Assembly (NCBI GenBank): GCA_963765075.1
Contig: CAVXVA010000001.1
Coordinates: forward strand, 248,001 to 312,000
Length of the DNA: 64,000 bases
Direction of reading: 5' to 3'
From: JAENVU01 sp963765075
GTDB lineage: Bacteria > Actinomycetota > Acidimicrobiia > IMCC26256 > JAENVU01
Shown: positions 46,534 through 54,646 of the stretch, one piece after another
Layout of the letters: every line of letters starts with the position of its first letter
How positions within the stretch are numbered: position 1 is the stretch's first letter
Position numbers and translations under genes: made by a program
The notes under the pieces: model-generated
Databases searched by the model: none
Told to the model about the DNA's origin: nothing
The model's input: the letters and a program-made list of their open reading frames with translations, nothing else

Positions 46534-47613
46534 ATGCGCGCTGCCATCTTCACCGGGTCCCCGGAACTGTCCGTCGAGGACGTCATCGCAATCGACCCCG
46601 GTCCTGCCGACGTCGTGGTCCGCATCGGAGCGAGTGGCGTCTGCCACTCCGATGTCTCCGCGAGCAACGGCACCCTGCCGATACCGGCACCGTGCATCCT
46701 CGGTCACGAGGGCGCCGGCGTGATCGAGTGGGCGGGCGCCGAAGTCACCCGTGTCAAGGTTGGCGACCAAGTCATCGCGTCCTTCGTCCCCGCGTGTGGC
46801 AACTGCTTCTTCTGTCTCCACGGTCAGAGCAACCTTTGCTCCATGAGTGGCGACGTCATGTTCGCCCCCCGGGCCACCCGCGCTGACGGCTCGACCCCGA
46901 ACGGGTTCACCGGTCTCGGAACATTCACCGACCAGATGACCTGCAACCAGGCGAGCGTGGTCAAGGTCGACACCGACCTCCCCGACACGCAACTCGCGCT
47001 GATCGGGTGCGGCGTGACCACTGGCGTCGGTGCGGCCCTGAACACCGCGCAGATCCGACCCGGCTCGACCGTCGCAGTGATCGGCTGCGGTGGCGTGGGC
47101 CAGGCGGTCATCCAAGGCGCCCGCATCGCCGGGGCCAGCCGCATCTTCGCGATCGACCCGGTGGAGATGAAGCGCACGACCGCCGAGGTCTTCGGCGCGA
47201 CCGACCTCATCGACCCCGGTGCGGGCGACGCGACTGCACAGCTGATGGAACTCACCGGCGGGATCGGCGTCGACTACTCGTTCGAGGTGATCGGCCTGCC
47301 CGAGACCATCGCGCAGGCCTACGCGATGGCCCGCCGCGGCGGAACGGCCGTGGTTGTCGGTATGCCGAAGTGGGACTCAGAGGTCACCCTCCCCGGCTTC
47401 CAACTCTTCTACGACGAGAAGAAGCTCCTCGGCTGCGTCTACGGCTCGGCGCAAGTGCGCTCGGACTTCCAGCGCTTCGTCGACCTCGTGGAGACCGGCC
47501 GGCTCGACCTCGGCGCGATGGTGTCGGCCGAGATCGGTCTCGACGACGTGAACGACGCCTTCCGCGCCATGATGTCCGGCGAAGTGATCCGCTCGGTCAT
47601 CACCCACGTCTGA
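46534..47613 (+). CDS. Zinc-dependent alcohol dehydrogenase
   Basis: A 359-residue zinc MDR enzyme. Catalytic zinc ligands are Cys37 (GVCHSD) and His58-Glu59 (GHEGAG); structural zinc ligands are Cys88, Cys91, Cys94 and Cys102 in ACGNCFFCLHGQSNLC. The dinucleotide motif is GCGGVGQ. The overall pattern fits class III-like or mycofactocin/NDMA-type alcohol dehydrogenases of actinobacteria. AAGGAG lies eight bases before the ATG. The gene follows the NTF2-like protein by 35 bp. Confidence 0.92.
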   Translation: MRAAIFTGSPELSVEDVIAIDPGPADVVVRIGASGVCHSDVSASNGTLPIPAPCILGHEGAGVIEWAGAEVTRVKVGDQVIASFVPACGNCFFCLHGQSNLCSMSGDVMFAPRATRADGSTPNGFTGLGTFTDQMTCNQASVVKVDTDLPDTQLALIGCGVTTGVGAALNTAQIRPGSTVAVIGCGGVGQAVIQGARIAGASRIFAIDPVEMKRTTAEVFGATDLIDPGAGDATAQLMELTGGIGVDYSFEVIGLPETIAQAYAMARRGGTAVVVGMPKWDSEVTLPGFQLFYDEKKLLGCVYGSAQVRSDFQRFVDLVETGRLDLGAMVSAEIGLDDVNDAFRAMMSGEVIRSVITHV

Positions 47614-47622
47614 CACCCAACG

Positions 47623-47682
47623 CCGCGACCTTTGTACGTTCCCCCACGCTCCACGTGGATGGGCGTCCAAAGGTCGAGCGGA
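47623..47682. terminator. Hairpin between convergent alcohol dehydrogenase and ABC permease genes
   Basis: Arms CCGCGACCTTTG (47623-47634) and CAAAGGTCGAGCGG (47668-47681) pair with a two-base bulge, and CCACGCTCCACGTGG lies in the loop. It sits in the 76 bp between two convergent stop codons, so it probably ends both transcripts. Confidence 0.5.
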
Positions 47683-47689
47683 GCAGCAG

Positions 47690-48526
47690 TTACGACGTGA
47701 TGTCCTTGCGGCGGAACCACCAGAAGCCGATGCCCACGAACACGATCACATAGGGGATCTGTACGAGCACGTTGCGCCACATGTCTCCGCCGAAGGACGC
47801 GCCGCGGAACAGGTCGGCCCAGGCCCCACCGTAGAACGTCGGGAATCCATAGCGGATCGGTCCGATGGAGCTGATCGCGCCGAGGATCGACGTGACGATG
47901 TAGAAGCCGACGGCGCCGAAGATCGCGCCGGCGGAGTTGTCCATCATGGTCGAGAGCATGAACGCGAACGCGGCGATGCCCGCAATCCCCCAGGCCGCGA
48001 GCACCACCGAGAGCCCGAGATGGCCGAGCAACGATCCGGTCGACTCACTGATGCCGATGAGCGGCACCGTCACCGGGTGGAACCCGAACGCGATGACTCC
48101 GGCAATCAGACCGGCGACAACGATCATCGCGGTCGCGAAGATCCCGTAGGTCGCGGCAACGAGCAACTTGGCCGTGAGGAGTCGCGACCGCGAGATCGGG
48201 CGTGTGAGCAGGAACCGCAGGTTCCCCCAGCCGGCTTCACTCGCGATGGCGTCGCCCGCGAACATGCAGATGATCACGACGAGGAAGAACTCGCTCATCA
48301 CGCGCAGCGCCGCCGCCGGGATGAGCAGACCGCTCTGAGTCGCGAGTTGGAAGAGACCGTCCTCCTGCTCGCCGCCACCCCTACCGCTGCCGGGACCGGC
48401 GTCGGGCGGGCTGACCTTGAGCGCGACGGTGATGATGATCGGAATCGCGATCACTACCGCGAGCGCCACCCACGTGCGCGGGCGACGCAGTTGCTTGAAC
48501 AGTTCGATCCGCAGCAACCGCAACAT
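47690..48526 (-). CDS. ABC-2 type transporter permease
   Basis: A 278-residue membrane protein with about six helices, starting MLRLLRIELFKQLRRPRTW, the typical amphipathic entry of ABC-2 permeases. A large loop after helix 1 (SPPDAGPGSGRGGGEQEDG) faces outward. The phrase GNLRFLLTRPISRSRLLTAKL is the family's conserved cytoplasmic motif. With the ATPase encoded immediately upstream (the genes overlap by one base) it forms an exporter; the cargo is unknown. Confidence 0.9.
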   Translation of the reverse strand: MLRLLRIELFKQLRRPRTWVALAVVIAIPIIITVALKVSPPDAGPGSGRGGGEQEDGLFQLATQSGLLIPAAALRVMSEFFLVVIICMFAGDAIASEAGWGNLRFLLTRPISRSRLLTAKLLVAATYGIFATAMIVVAGLIAGVIAFGFHPVTVPLIGISESTGSLLGHLGLSVVLAAWGIAGIAAFAFMLSTMMDNSAGAIFGAVGFYIVTSILGAISSIGPIRYGFPTFYGGAWADLFRGASFGGDMWRNVLVQIPYVIVFVGIGFWWFRRKDITS

Positions 48527-49455
48527 CAGGCCCCCTTGCCGACATGGCGTTCGGTTTCCTCGCCGACCAAGCCGAGGAACGCCTCTTCCAGGGCGTGGCG
48601 AGAGGTCACCGTCTGGACGCCGATGCCGGCACTCACCAGCGCGGCGACCAGTTCGGGTCGGGTCGCGCCCGCCAGCTTGATCACCAGTCCGGGCGCCTCG
48701 TCGAGGACTGCCTCGACGCCGGGCAACGCGCGGAGCACCGTGGTCGCCCGAGCCGAGTCGTCGACTTCCACATAGGCCGAGGCACCCGATGCCACCAACT
48801 CGGCGACGGTCCCGGCGGCCACGAGCCGACCGCGGTCCATGACCACGGCGTTGGAACAGACCTGTTCCACTTCGCTGAGGATGTGGCTGGAGAGCAGCAC
48901 CGTGTGACCCTCGTCGGCGACCCGCCGGATCAATGCGCGCACCGCTCGCATCTCCTGCGGGTCGAGGCCGTTCGTAGGTTCGTCGAACACCAGCAGCTCC
49001 GGGTTCCCGAGCAGTGATCGGGCGATACCCAAACGCTGCCGCATGCCCTGCGAGTAGGTCTTCACCCGCCGTTTGATGGCATCACCCAGGCCCGCGACCG
49101 CCAACGCTCGGTCGACGTCGGCATCGGCGAACCGGTCGCCGCCGGCTTCCCAGTACATCCGCAGGTTGTCGATCCCGTTGAGGTGAGGCACGAACGATGC
49201 GTGTTCGATCATCGTGCCGACTCGCCGGAGTTCGGGAGCACCGGGCTTGACCCGCTGACCGAACAGGCGGGTCTCGCCGCCGGAGGGATGGACGAGACCG
49301 ACGAGCATCCGCAGCGCGGTGGTCTTCCCCGCGCCGTTGGGACCCAGGAGGCCACACACCTGGCCCGATTCCACCGAAAAACTCAGATGGTCGACGGCGT
49401 GCACCGATCCGTAGTCCTTCGAGAGATCGTCGACGACGACGGGAGTATGAACCAT
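48526..49455 (-). CDS. ABC-2 type transporter ATP-binding protein
   Basis: A 309-residue ATPase with Walker A GPNGAGKTT, signature YSQGMRQRLGIA, Walker B LLVFDEPTNGLD and switch histidine in LLSSHILSE. The C-terminal 90 residues are the accessory domain usual in exporter ATPases of the drug/lipid type. It is the motor of the exporter with the adjacent permease. TAGGGT lies seven bases before the ATG, so the transcript is likely leaderless. The Nudix gene is divergent, 83 bp away. Confidence 0.92.
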   Translation of the reverse strand: MVHTPVVVDDLSKDYGSVHAVDHLSFSVESGQVCGLLGPNGAGKTTALRMLVGLVHPSGGETRLFGQRVKPGAPELRRVGTMIEHASFVPHLNGIDNLRMYWEAGGDRFADADVDRALAVAGLGDAIKRRVKTYSQGMRQRLGIARSLLGNPELLVFDEPTNGLDPQEMRAVRALIRRVADEGHTVLLSSHILSEVEQVCSNAVVMDRGRLVAAGTVAELVASGASAYVEVDDSARATTVLRALPGVEAVLDEAPGLVIKLAGATRPELVAALVSAGIGVQTVTSRHALEEAFLGLVGEETERHVGKGA

Positions 49456-49462
49456 GCCGGCG

Positions 49463-49468
49463 ACCCTA
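49463..49468 (-). promoter_or_regulatory. -10 hexamer TAGGGT, leaderless exporter transcript
   Basis: TAGGGT on the minus strand is seven bases before the ATG at 49455. Confidence 0.4.
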
Positions 49469-49525
49469 CGACCGGAATGGAGCCATCGAGGTCATGCACC
49501 CGTGAGGAACCTGTGAAGAAGCCGA

Positions 49526-49531
49526 TAGGGT
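49526..49531 (+). promoter_or_regulatory. -10 hexamer TAGGGT, leaderless Nudix transcript
   Basis: TAGGGT is seven bases before the GTG at 49539; the same hexamer and spacing serve the divergent exporter gene. Confidence 0.4.
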
Positions 49532-49538
49532 CGATCGC

Positions 49539-50252
49539 GTGCCTGACGAACGCGAACGATTCCGCCGATGGTTCGAACACGGCGGCACCACCGACGGCGA
49601 GACCATCCCTGCGGCCACGGTGATCCTCATCCGGGACGGCGACGCCGGTGTCGAGACCTTGATGCTGCGCCGGAACTCCAAGCTCGCCTTCGGCGGAATG
49701 TGGGTGTTCCCCGGCGGTCGCATCGATGCCGGCGATCACGAGGGTGACGGCGACGACTTCGAAGCGGCCCGGCGTGCCGCGGTACGGGAAGCCGAGGAGG
49801 AAGCCGGGCTGTCAGTCCCGGTCGACGACCTCGTCGCCCTCTCGCACTGGACGCCGCCGCCGGAGACGCCGAAACGATTTGCGACTTGGTTCTTCGTGGC
49901 CCCTGCGCCCGCAGGCGCGGTCACGATCGACGACGGCGAGATCCACGAGCACCAGTGGATGGCCCCGGCCGATGCGCTGGCCCGCCGCGACCAGGGTGAG
50001 ATCGAACTCGCGCCGCCCACCTGGGTCACGCTGCACACCCTCGCGCCGGCGGCAACCGTCAGCGAGGCATTGGCCATCGCGGCCGACGGGGTCCCCCACC
50101 GGTTCGTGACCAAGATCGCGTTCCGCGACGACCACATGGTCGCGATCTGGGACGGTGATGCCGCATATGAATCAGGCGATCCCGACACCGCCGGCACGCG
50201 CCACCGTCTCTTCATGCGCGGCGACACCTGGAGCTACGAACGTGACTTCTGA
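49539..50252 (+). CDS. Nudix hydrolase
   Basis: A 237-residue protein whose Nudix box runs from GGRIDAGDHEG to AAVREAEEEAGLSV; an eleven-residue insertion separates the glycine from the RExxEE core, as in the NUDT19/RP2-like group that hydrolyses CoA derivatives. C-terminal residues about 160-237 form an additional small domain. The GTG start is set by the TAGGGT hexamer and lack of other starts. Its last 11 bp overlap the LLM oxidoreductase gene. Confidence 0.88.
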   Translation: MPDERERFRRWFEHGGTTDGETIPAATVILIRDGDAGVETLMLRRNSKLAFGGMWVFPGGRIDAGDHEGDGDDFEAARRAAVREAEEEAGLSVPVDDLVALSHWTPPPETPKRFATWFFVAPAPAGAVTIDDGEIHEHQWMAPADALARRDQGEIELAPPTWVTLHTLAPAATVSEALAIAADGVPHRFVTKIAFRDDHMVAIWDGDAAYESGDPDTAGTRHRLFMRGDTWSYERDF

Positions 50253-51342
50253 TGCAGCACTGCACGAACTCGGGTTCTACGTCCTACCCGGCCACACGGA
50301 TTCTCCTCGCGACGCGATTATCGAGGCCCGCGCCGGCGAGACCCACGGGCTCGGCGCGGCCTTCATCTCCGAACGGTTCAACGTCAAGGACGCCGGCGTG
50401 CTCTCGGGCGCCGTCGGGGCGGTGACCGACCAGATCGGCATTGCCACCGCGGCGACAAACCACAACACGCGCCACTTGCTCGCGACCGCGACAATGGCGA
50501 CCACCATGCACCGGCTCACCGGCGGCCGATTCGCGCTCGGGCTCGGGCGCGGGTTCGACTTCATGTTCGATGCGATCAACCTGCCTCGTATCACCAACGC
50601 ACAGATCGAGGACGCGGTCGGCATCTACCGTCGACTCTGGCACGGAGACGTCGTGATGGGCCACAACGGCCCGGCCGGGTCCTACCCCGTCTTGCACCAG
50701 GACGCGAAGTTCTCCGAGGACATCCCCGTGTTGTTGTGCGCGCTCGCCGAACGCACGCTGGAACGGGCAGGCGGCTACGTCGATGCCGTCGTGCTCCATA
50801 CGTACTTCACCGACGAGACCCTCGCCCGGAGTGTGGCCGCGGTGCGGCGGGGTGCCGAGCAGGCGGGGCGGGATCCGGCGAGCGTGCGGGTGTGGAGCGT
50901 GCTCGCGACGATCGGCGATCACATCTCCCACGAGGCGCAACTCCGTAAGACGGTCGGACGCCTCAGCACCTACCTCCAGGGTTACGGCGATCTCCTCGTG
51001 CGCGTCAACCACTGGGATCCCGAGGTCCTGACTCGCTTTCGCGCCGACGACGTCGTCGCGTCCATCCCCGGCGCGATCGATGCCATCGGCACCGTCGAGC
51101 AATGGGAACACATCGCGGGGCTGTTGCCCGACGAGTGGATGGCGGCTGCCGCGGTGGGATCACCGAGGCAGTGCGCGCGGCGAATCGTCGATCAGTTCGA
51201 GGCCGGAGCCGACAGCGTGATCTTGCACGGTGCGACGCCCGACGAACTCGCGCCGATCGTCGACGCGTACCGGTCGGTTCGGCCACCGTCGATCGCCGAC
51301 CTCCCCGCCAATCCGGGGTGGATGAACGCACCAACCGGGTAG
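50242..51342 (+). CDS. LLM-type F420-dependent oxidoreductase (TIGR03857-like)
   Basis: A 366-residue luciferase-like monooxygenase-fold protein. The N-terminus ELGFYVLPGHTDSP and AATNHNTRHLLATATMATTMHRLTGGRF match the actinobacterial MSMEG_2249-like group predicted to use coenzyme F420. The barrel phrase LTGGRFALGLGRG is typical. The GTG at 50242 lies inside the end of the Nudix gene and is where the homology begins. It is convergent with the epimerase gene, 16 bp away. The substrate is unknown. Confidence 0.88.
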   Translation: MTSDAALHELGFYVLPGHTDSPRDAIIEARAGETHGLGAAFISERFNVKDAGVLSGAVGAVTDQIGIATAATNHNTRHLLATATMATTMHRLTGGRFALGLGRGFDFMFDAINLPRITNAQIEDAVGIYRRLWHGDVVMGHNGPAGSYPVLHQDAKFSEDIPVLLCALAERTLERAGGYVDAVVLHTYFTDETLARSVAAVRRGAEQAGRDPASVRVWSVLATIGDHISHEAQLRKTVGRLSTYLQGYGDLLVRVNHWDPEVLTRFRADDVVASIPGAIDAIGTVEQWEHIAGLLPDEWMAAAAVGSPRQCARRIVDQFEAGADSVILHGATPDELAPIVDAYRSVRPPSIADLPANPGWMNAPTG

Positions 51343-51358
51343 CGCGCAACCGGCCGGG

Positions 51359-52246
51359 TCAGCCGCGCGCGGCCACCATCCGCCGCAGTCCGTCCTGCCA
51401 GTGCACCTCGGTCGGGCCGATCAACTCGAGCATCTTGGTGGTGTCGATGGTGACCCCGCCGATAGTGCTGTCGGTCTCGACGAAGCTCGCCTCGGCGCCC
51501 ACCAGTTCGGCGAGGAACTCGCACCACTCCTCGAGGTCGACCGCTTCCACGCCACCCCAGTTGACGATCGTGGCCGGCACGCTGGCCGCGTCCAGGAGCG
51601 CCGGAATCATCCGGATGATGTCGTCCTCGTGTATCGGGTTGAACCGGTTGGGCCGATCGGGATGCACGGGAACCGGCTGCCCGGCCTCGATCATCATGAG
51701 GTGGAAGGCGGGCCAGCCACCGTTGTCACCGTAGGGCACATTCAGCCGGGCGATCGTGGTGGGAAGGTCGAACTGGCGGGCCGCCGTGCGCACCACGGCC
51801 TCCGCCGCGATCTTGGCGATCGAGTACGTCTCCATCATCACGCGGTGGTTGTCGCCGAGCGCGTCGGTCTCGGCCAGCTGATGTAAGCCGGCAGGTTGGT
51901 AGACGCCGGTCGACGAGCAGTGCAGGACGGCCTTGGCGCGCTGACAATGCTGCATCAGTAGGCCCGGAGCTTCGGCGTTGGCCGCGATATCGATGTCCCA
52001 GCGGTTGCTCTTCACCACCGCCAGGTTCAGCACGTAGTCGACGTCGGCCGGCACCTCCGTGAAGTCACCATCGGCGAGGTTGGTCTCGATGCAGATCACC
52101 CCCGCGGCTTCCAACTGCGCTCGGGCCGCCGGGTCTCGGAACCGGGCGAGGCCGATGACCTGGTTGTGCTCCGCGAGGGCGAGCGTGACCGGAAGGGCGA
52201 CTTGACCGGTCGGACCGGTGACGACGATGCGCGAGTCGGTGATCAT
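51359..52246 (-). CDS. NAD(P)-dependent epimerase/dehydratase family protein
   Basis: A 295-residue extended SDR. The nucleotide motif is VTGPTGQVALPV, different from the classical TGxxGxxG in its fourth glycine position. Catalytic Ser is in HCSSTGVY, and YSIAK provides the YxxxK pair. Extended SDRs act on nucleotide sugars, steroids or flavonoid-like compounds, and nothing here decides. TACGGT lies six bases before the ATG (leaderless). The aldo/keto reductase gene ends 24 bp upstream on the same strand but this gene appears to have its own promoter. Confidence 0.88.
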   Translation of the reverse strand: MITDSRIVVTGPTGQVALPVTLALAEHNQVIGLARFRDPAARAQLEAAGVICIETNLADGDFTEVPADVDYVLNLAVVKSNRWDIDIAANAEAPGLLMQHCQRAKAVLHCSSTGVYQPAGLHQLAETDALGDNHRVMMETYSIAKIAAEAVVRTAARQFDLPTTIARLNVPYGDNGGWPAFHLMMIEAGQPVPVHPDRPNRFNPIHEDDIIRMIPALLDAASVPATIVNWGGVEAVDLEEWCEFLAELVGAEASFVETDSTIGGVTIDTTKMLELIGPTEVHWQDGLRRMVAARG

Positions 52247-52252
52247 GCGCGC

Positions 52253-52258
52253 ACCGTA
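52253..52258 (-). promoter_or_regulatory. -10 hexamer TACGGT, leaderless epimerase transcript
   Basis: TACGGT on the minus strand is six bases before the ATG at 52246. Confidence 0.38.
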
Positions 52259-52270
52259 GCGCTGTTCGCG

Positions 52271-53242
52271 TCAGTGGATGGAGGCGTCGATGCGGGCGAT
52301 GAGGTCCGAGTCGAGTGGACCGGCGTCGGCCGCGGAAACGCACTCGGCCAGCTCGGTGCGGTTCTTGACTCCGAGCACGACCGAACCGACCCCGGGCATC
52401 GACAACGCGTATCGGTGCGCCAACCTCGCGGGCGACTCCCCCACCTCGGCGGCGACTGCCCGGAACGGCGCGGCCCGCTCGTAGTCGAGTTGATCGAGAT
52501 CGTCGGCGGGCAACGACCGGTCCATCGCTCCGGTCAACGCGCCGGCTTGTACGGCGCGAATGCCGAGGACTCCACAGCCGCGCTCAGCGGCCGCGGTGAT
52601 GATCGTCCGGGGCTCGAGCGGTTCGTCATGCACGTAGATCGCGCCCGTGGAGTCCAACAGGTTGGAGACGCACTGCACGATGGTCGGGGCGGGATCCGCC
52701 GCGATGACCTCGCGAATAGTGCGAGGAAGGCCGATACCCGTGATCCCCCAGGCGCCGATCCGTCCGGCCGCCACCAGCGCCTCGAACGCGGGCCGAACCT
52801 CCTCGACGAACCGGGTCCACGGCGTAGCCAACCGGGACGCGAACTCGGCGTGGCGGGGCTGGACGTACCCGTCGGGTACGACGTTGGAGTGCAGGATCAG
52901 CACGTCGACCCGATCGAGTTCGAGCGTGGTCAGCGACCGGGTGAGCGACCGGTCGATCTTGGCCGCGACCTCACCGGGGCCCGGGTCTCCCAGCATCACC
53001 TTGGTCTCGACCATCACCCCCGCCGGGGGGCGGCCACGGAATGCCTCGCCCACGACCGCCTCGGCCTCGCCGCGGCCGTACATCGGAGCCAGATCGAGCA
53101 GCGTGATCCCGGCATCGACCGCGCCGCGCACGGTCGCCACCGCTTCGTCGCGCGAGGTGGTTCCCCACACCTGGCCGAGCCCACCACCGCCGAGCGTGAG
53201 GGCACTGACGGGTCCGAGCGATCCGAGCGTTCGGGTCTCCAT
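52271..53242 (-). CDS. Aldo/keto reductase
   Basis: A 323-residue (beta/alpha)8-barrel oxidoreductase with the catalytic tetrad Asp50, Tyr55, Lys81 and His118 in DLAPMYG, ETKVML and LILHSN. It would reduce aldehydes or ketones with NADPH. The ATG at 53242 fits the usual start METRTLG; a GTG two codons earlier would overlap the preceding SDR stop as GTGA, so coupling with the SDR is likely either way. Confidence 0.9.
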   Translation of the reverse strand: METRTLGSLGPVSALTLGGGGLGQVWGTTSRDEAVATVRGAVDAGITLLDLAPMYGRGEAEAVVGEAFRGRPPAGVMVETKVMLGDPGPGEVAAKIDRSLTRSLTTLELDRVDVLILHSNVVPDGYVQPRHAEFASRLATPWTRFVEEVRPAFEALVAAGRIGAWGITGIGLPRTIREVIAADPAPTIVQCVSNLLDSTGAIYVHDEPLEPRTIITAAAERGCGVLGIRAVQAGALTGAMDRSLPADDLDQLDYERAAPFRAVAAEVGESPARLAHRYALSMPGVGSVVLGVKNRTELAECVSAADAGPLDSDLIARIDASIH

Positions 53243-53244
53243 CG

Positions 53245-54018
53245 TCACATACCGAACTGACGCAGGATCGCGTCGGCTTGCGCGTTGGGCAGGTACGAAC
53301 CACCGTCGACGACGAGGTTGTGGCCGGTCACGTAGGCCGCGAGCGGCGAGATCAGGAAGGCCACAGCATTGGCGACGTCGTCGGCGGTGCCGACGCGTCG
53401 GAGCGGCGTGGCCTCCTCGACCGCGGCGCGCAGTTCGGCGTTGGCGAGCACCCCGGCAGTCAGGGGCGTCTCGATCATCCCGGGCGACACACAGTTGACG
53501 CGGATTTCGGGGCCGTACTCGAGCGCGGCGTCCATGGTGAGTGAGATGACACCGGCTTTCGCCGCGGAGTACGGGCCTTCGAACCGGGTCGGGCGGACCC
53601 CGGAGACCGACGCGTGGTTCACGATGACGCCACCGCCCTGGGCCCGAAGCAAGGGAATCGCGGCGCGGATCCCGTAGAACGTGCCGGCAAGGTTGACATC
53701 GATGAGTTTGGCGAAGAGTCGATTCGAATAGTCGTGCAACGGCTTGGCCGCACCGATTCCGGCATTGTTGAAGAGTGCAGTGATCCCCCCGAGCGCGGCG
53801 TCGGCGGCGGTGATCGCCGCGGCGCACCCCACGGGGTCGGACACATCCGCGGTGAAGGCACTGCCACCGACCTCGGCCGCGACTGCCTGGGCTCCGGGCT
53901 CATCGAGATCGACAATGGCCACGGCGGCGCCGTGTTGGTGCAGTACCCGGGCGGTCGCGGCGCCAATACCGGATGCGCCACCCGTGATGACGACCTTCTG
54001 TCCTTCGAGGAGTCCCAT
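53245..54018 (-). CDS. SDR family oxidoreductase
   Basis: A 257-residue classical SDR with TGGASGIGAATA, NNAG, catalytic Ser in HASVSG, YSAAK, and a C-terminal VTGHNLVVDGGSYL. It is the first gene of a leftward pair with an aldo/keto reductase. TAGGAT lies eight bases before the ATG, indicating a leaderless transcript. A short terminator separates it from the HU gene upstream. The substrate is unknown. Confidence 0.9.
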   Translation of the reverse strand: MGLLEGQKVVITGGASGIGAATARVLHQHGAAVAIVDLDEPGAQAVAAEVGGSAFTADVSDPVGCAAAITAADAALGGITALFNNAGIGAAKPLHDYSNRLFAKLIDVNLAGTFYGIRAAIPLLRAQGGGVIVNHASVSGVRPTRFEGPYSAAKAGVISLTMDAALEYGPEIRVNCVSPGMIETPLTAGVLANAELRAAVEEATPLRRVGTADDVANAVAFLISPLAAYVTGHNLVVDGGSYLPNAQADAILRQFGM

Positions 54019-54026
54019 CTCCGCAG

Positions 54027-54032
54027 ATCCTA
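54027..54032 (-). promoter_or_regulatory. -10 hexamer TAGGAT, leaderless SDR transcript
   Basis: TAGGAT on the minus strand is eight bases before the ATG at 54018, directly downstream of the HU terminator. Confidence 0.4.
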
Positions 54033-54050
54033 GATACCTGCCGAGCATCA

Positions 54051-54080
54051 AATGGGGGGAGGCCGAAGCCTCCCCCCATT
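54051..54080 (-). terminator. Rho-independent terminator of the HU gene
   Basis: A perfect 13-bp stem AATGGGGGGAGGC/GCCTCCCCCCATT closes on a four-base loop that reads TTCG on the transcribed strand, a UUCG tetraloop. It lies 24 bp after the HU stop codon and is followed by TTTG. It is the most canonical terminator in the window. Confidence 0.8.
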
Positions 54081-54104
54081 GAGTCGAACGTGTGCTGGTG
54101 CCGG

Positions 54105-54386
54105 CTATTTGCCTGCGAGCACCGCGTCCTTGAATGCCTTCAACGGCGTGATCCGAGCCTTCTTCGAAGCGGCAATCTTGATGGCCTCACCGGTGGCCGG
54201 GTTGCGGCCCATACGGGCGGCGCGCTCGACGCGGGCGAACTTGCAGAAACCGGAAATGGCGACCGGCTCCCCCTTCGAAACTGTCTCGGTCACGACGTCC
54301 GTGAAAGCAGACAGGAACGCATCCGTCGTCTTCTTCTCGGATCCCGTGCGCTCGGCGAGCGCGGCGACCAGCTCTCTGCGATTCAC
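54105..54386 (-). CDS. hup: HU family DNA-binding protein
   Basis: A 93-residue histone-like protein: MNRRELVAALAERTG at the N-terminus and the DNA-binding arm signature RMGRNPATGEAIKI. It bends and packs DNA as a dimer. Unlike mycobacterial HupB it has no lysine-rich tail; a separate lysine-rich protein is encoded at 62.0-62.5 kb. Translation begins at GTG, preceded by GAAGGAG at ideal distance. The 260-bp upstream region contains several inverted repeats. A strong terminator follows. Confidence 0.96.
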   Translation of the reverse strand: MNRRELVAALAERTGSEKKTTDAFLSAFTDVVTETVSKGEPVAISGFCKFARVERAARMGRNPATGEAIKIAASKKARITPLKAFKDAVLAGK

Positions 54387-54463
54387 TGCCTACTCCTTCA
54401 GTTGCGGTCAGTGGAACGGGATCAGCCTGGCATGGCCGCTCGCAGAAACGGCGGATTTCCAAG

Positions 54464-54538
54464 GACTTTTGCCGAGTCTCCGCTCAGAAAAGTCGAATCG
54501 CGGTCCGGATTGCCCGATTCGCGGCGCATCCGATGCGC
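54464..54538. promoter_or_regulatory. Inverted repeats in the HU-DinG intergenic region
   Basis: The 260 bp between the divergent HU and helicase genes contains GACTTTT (54464-54470) facing AAAAGTC (54488-54494), and the palindrome GCGCATC-C-GATGCGC (54524-54538). These may be operators or leader structures for hup. I see no clear -35/-10 pair. Confidence 0.35.
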
Positions 54539-54646
54539 GCCTGAGGGGTGAGAGCCGCCTTTCTCCTTTCTTTGCAGACTGATTCACGTCTACCGGATCG
54601 GGCGCAGAACCGGGAGACGCGCCTCCCCAGGTGCCAGAGTCACTCG

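Noticed and set aside
54548..54646. Upstream extension of the DinG-like helicase
   Set aside because: The 33 extra residues show no similarity to the family and the region is part of the hup promoter area.
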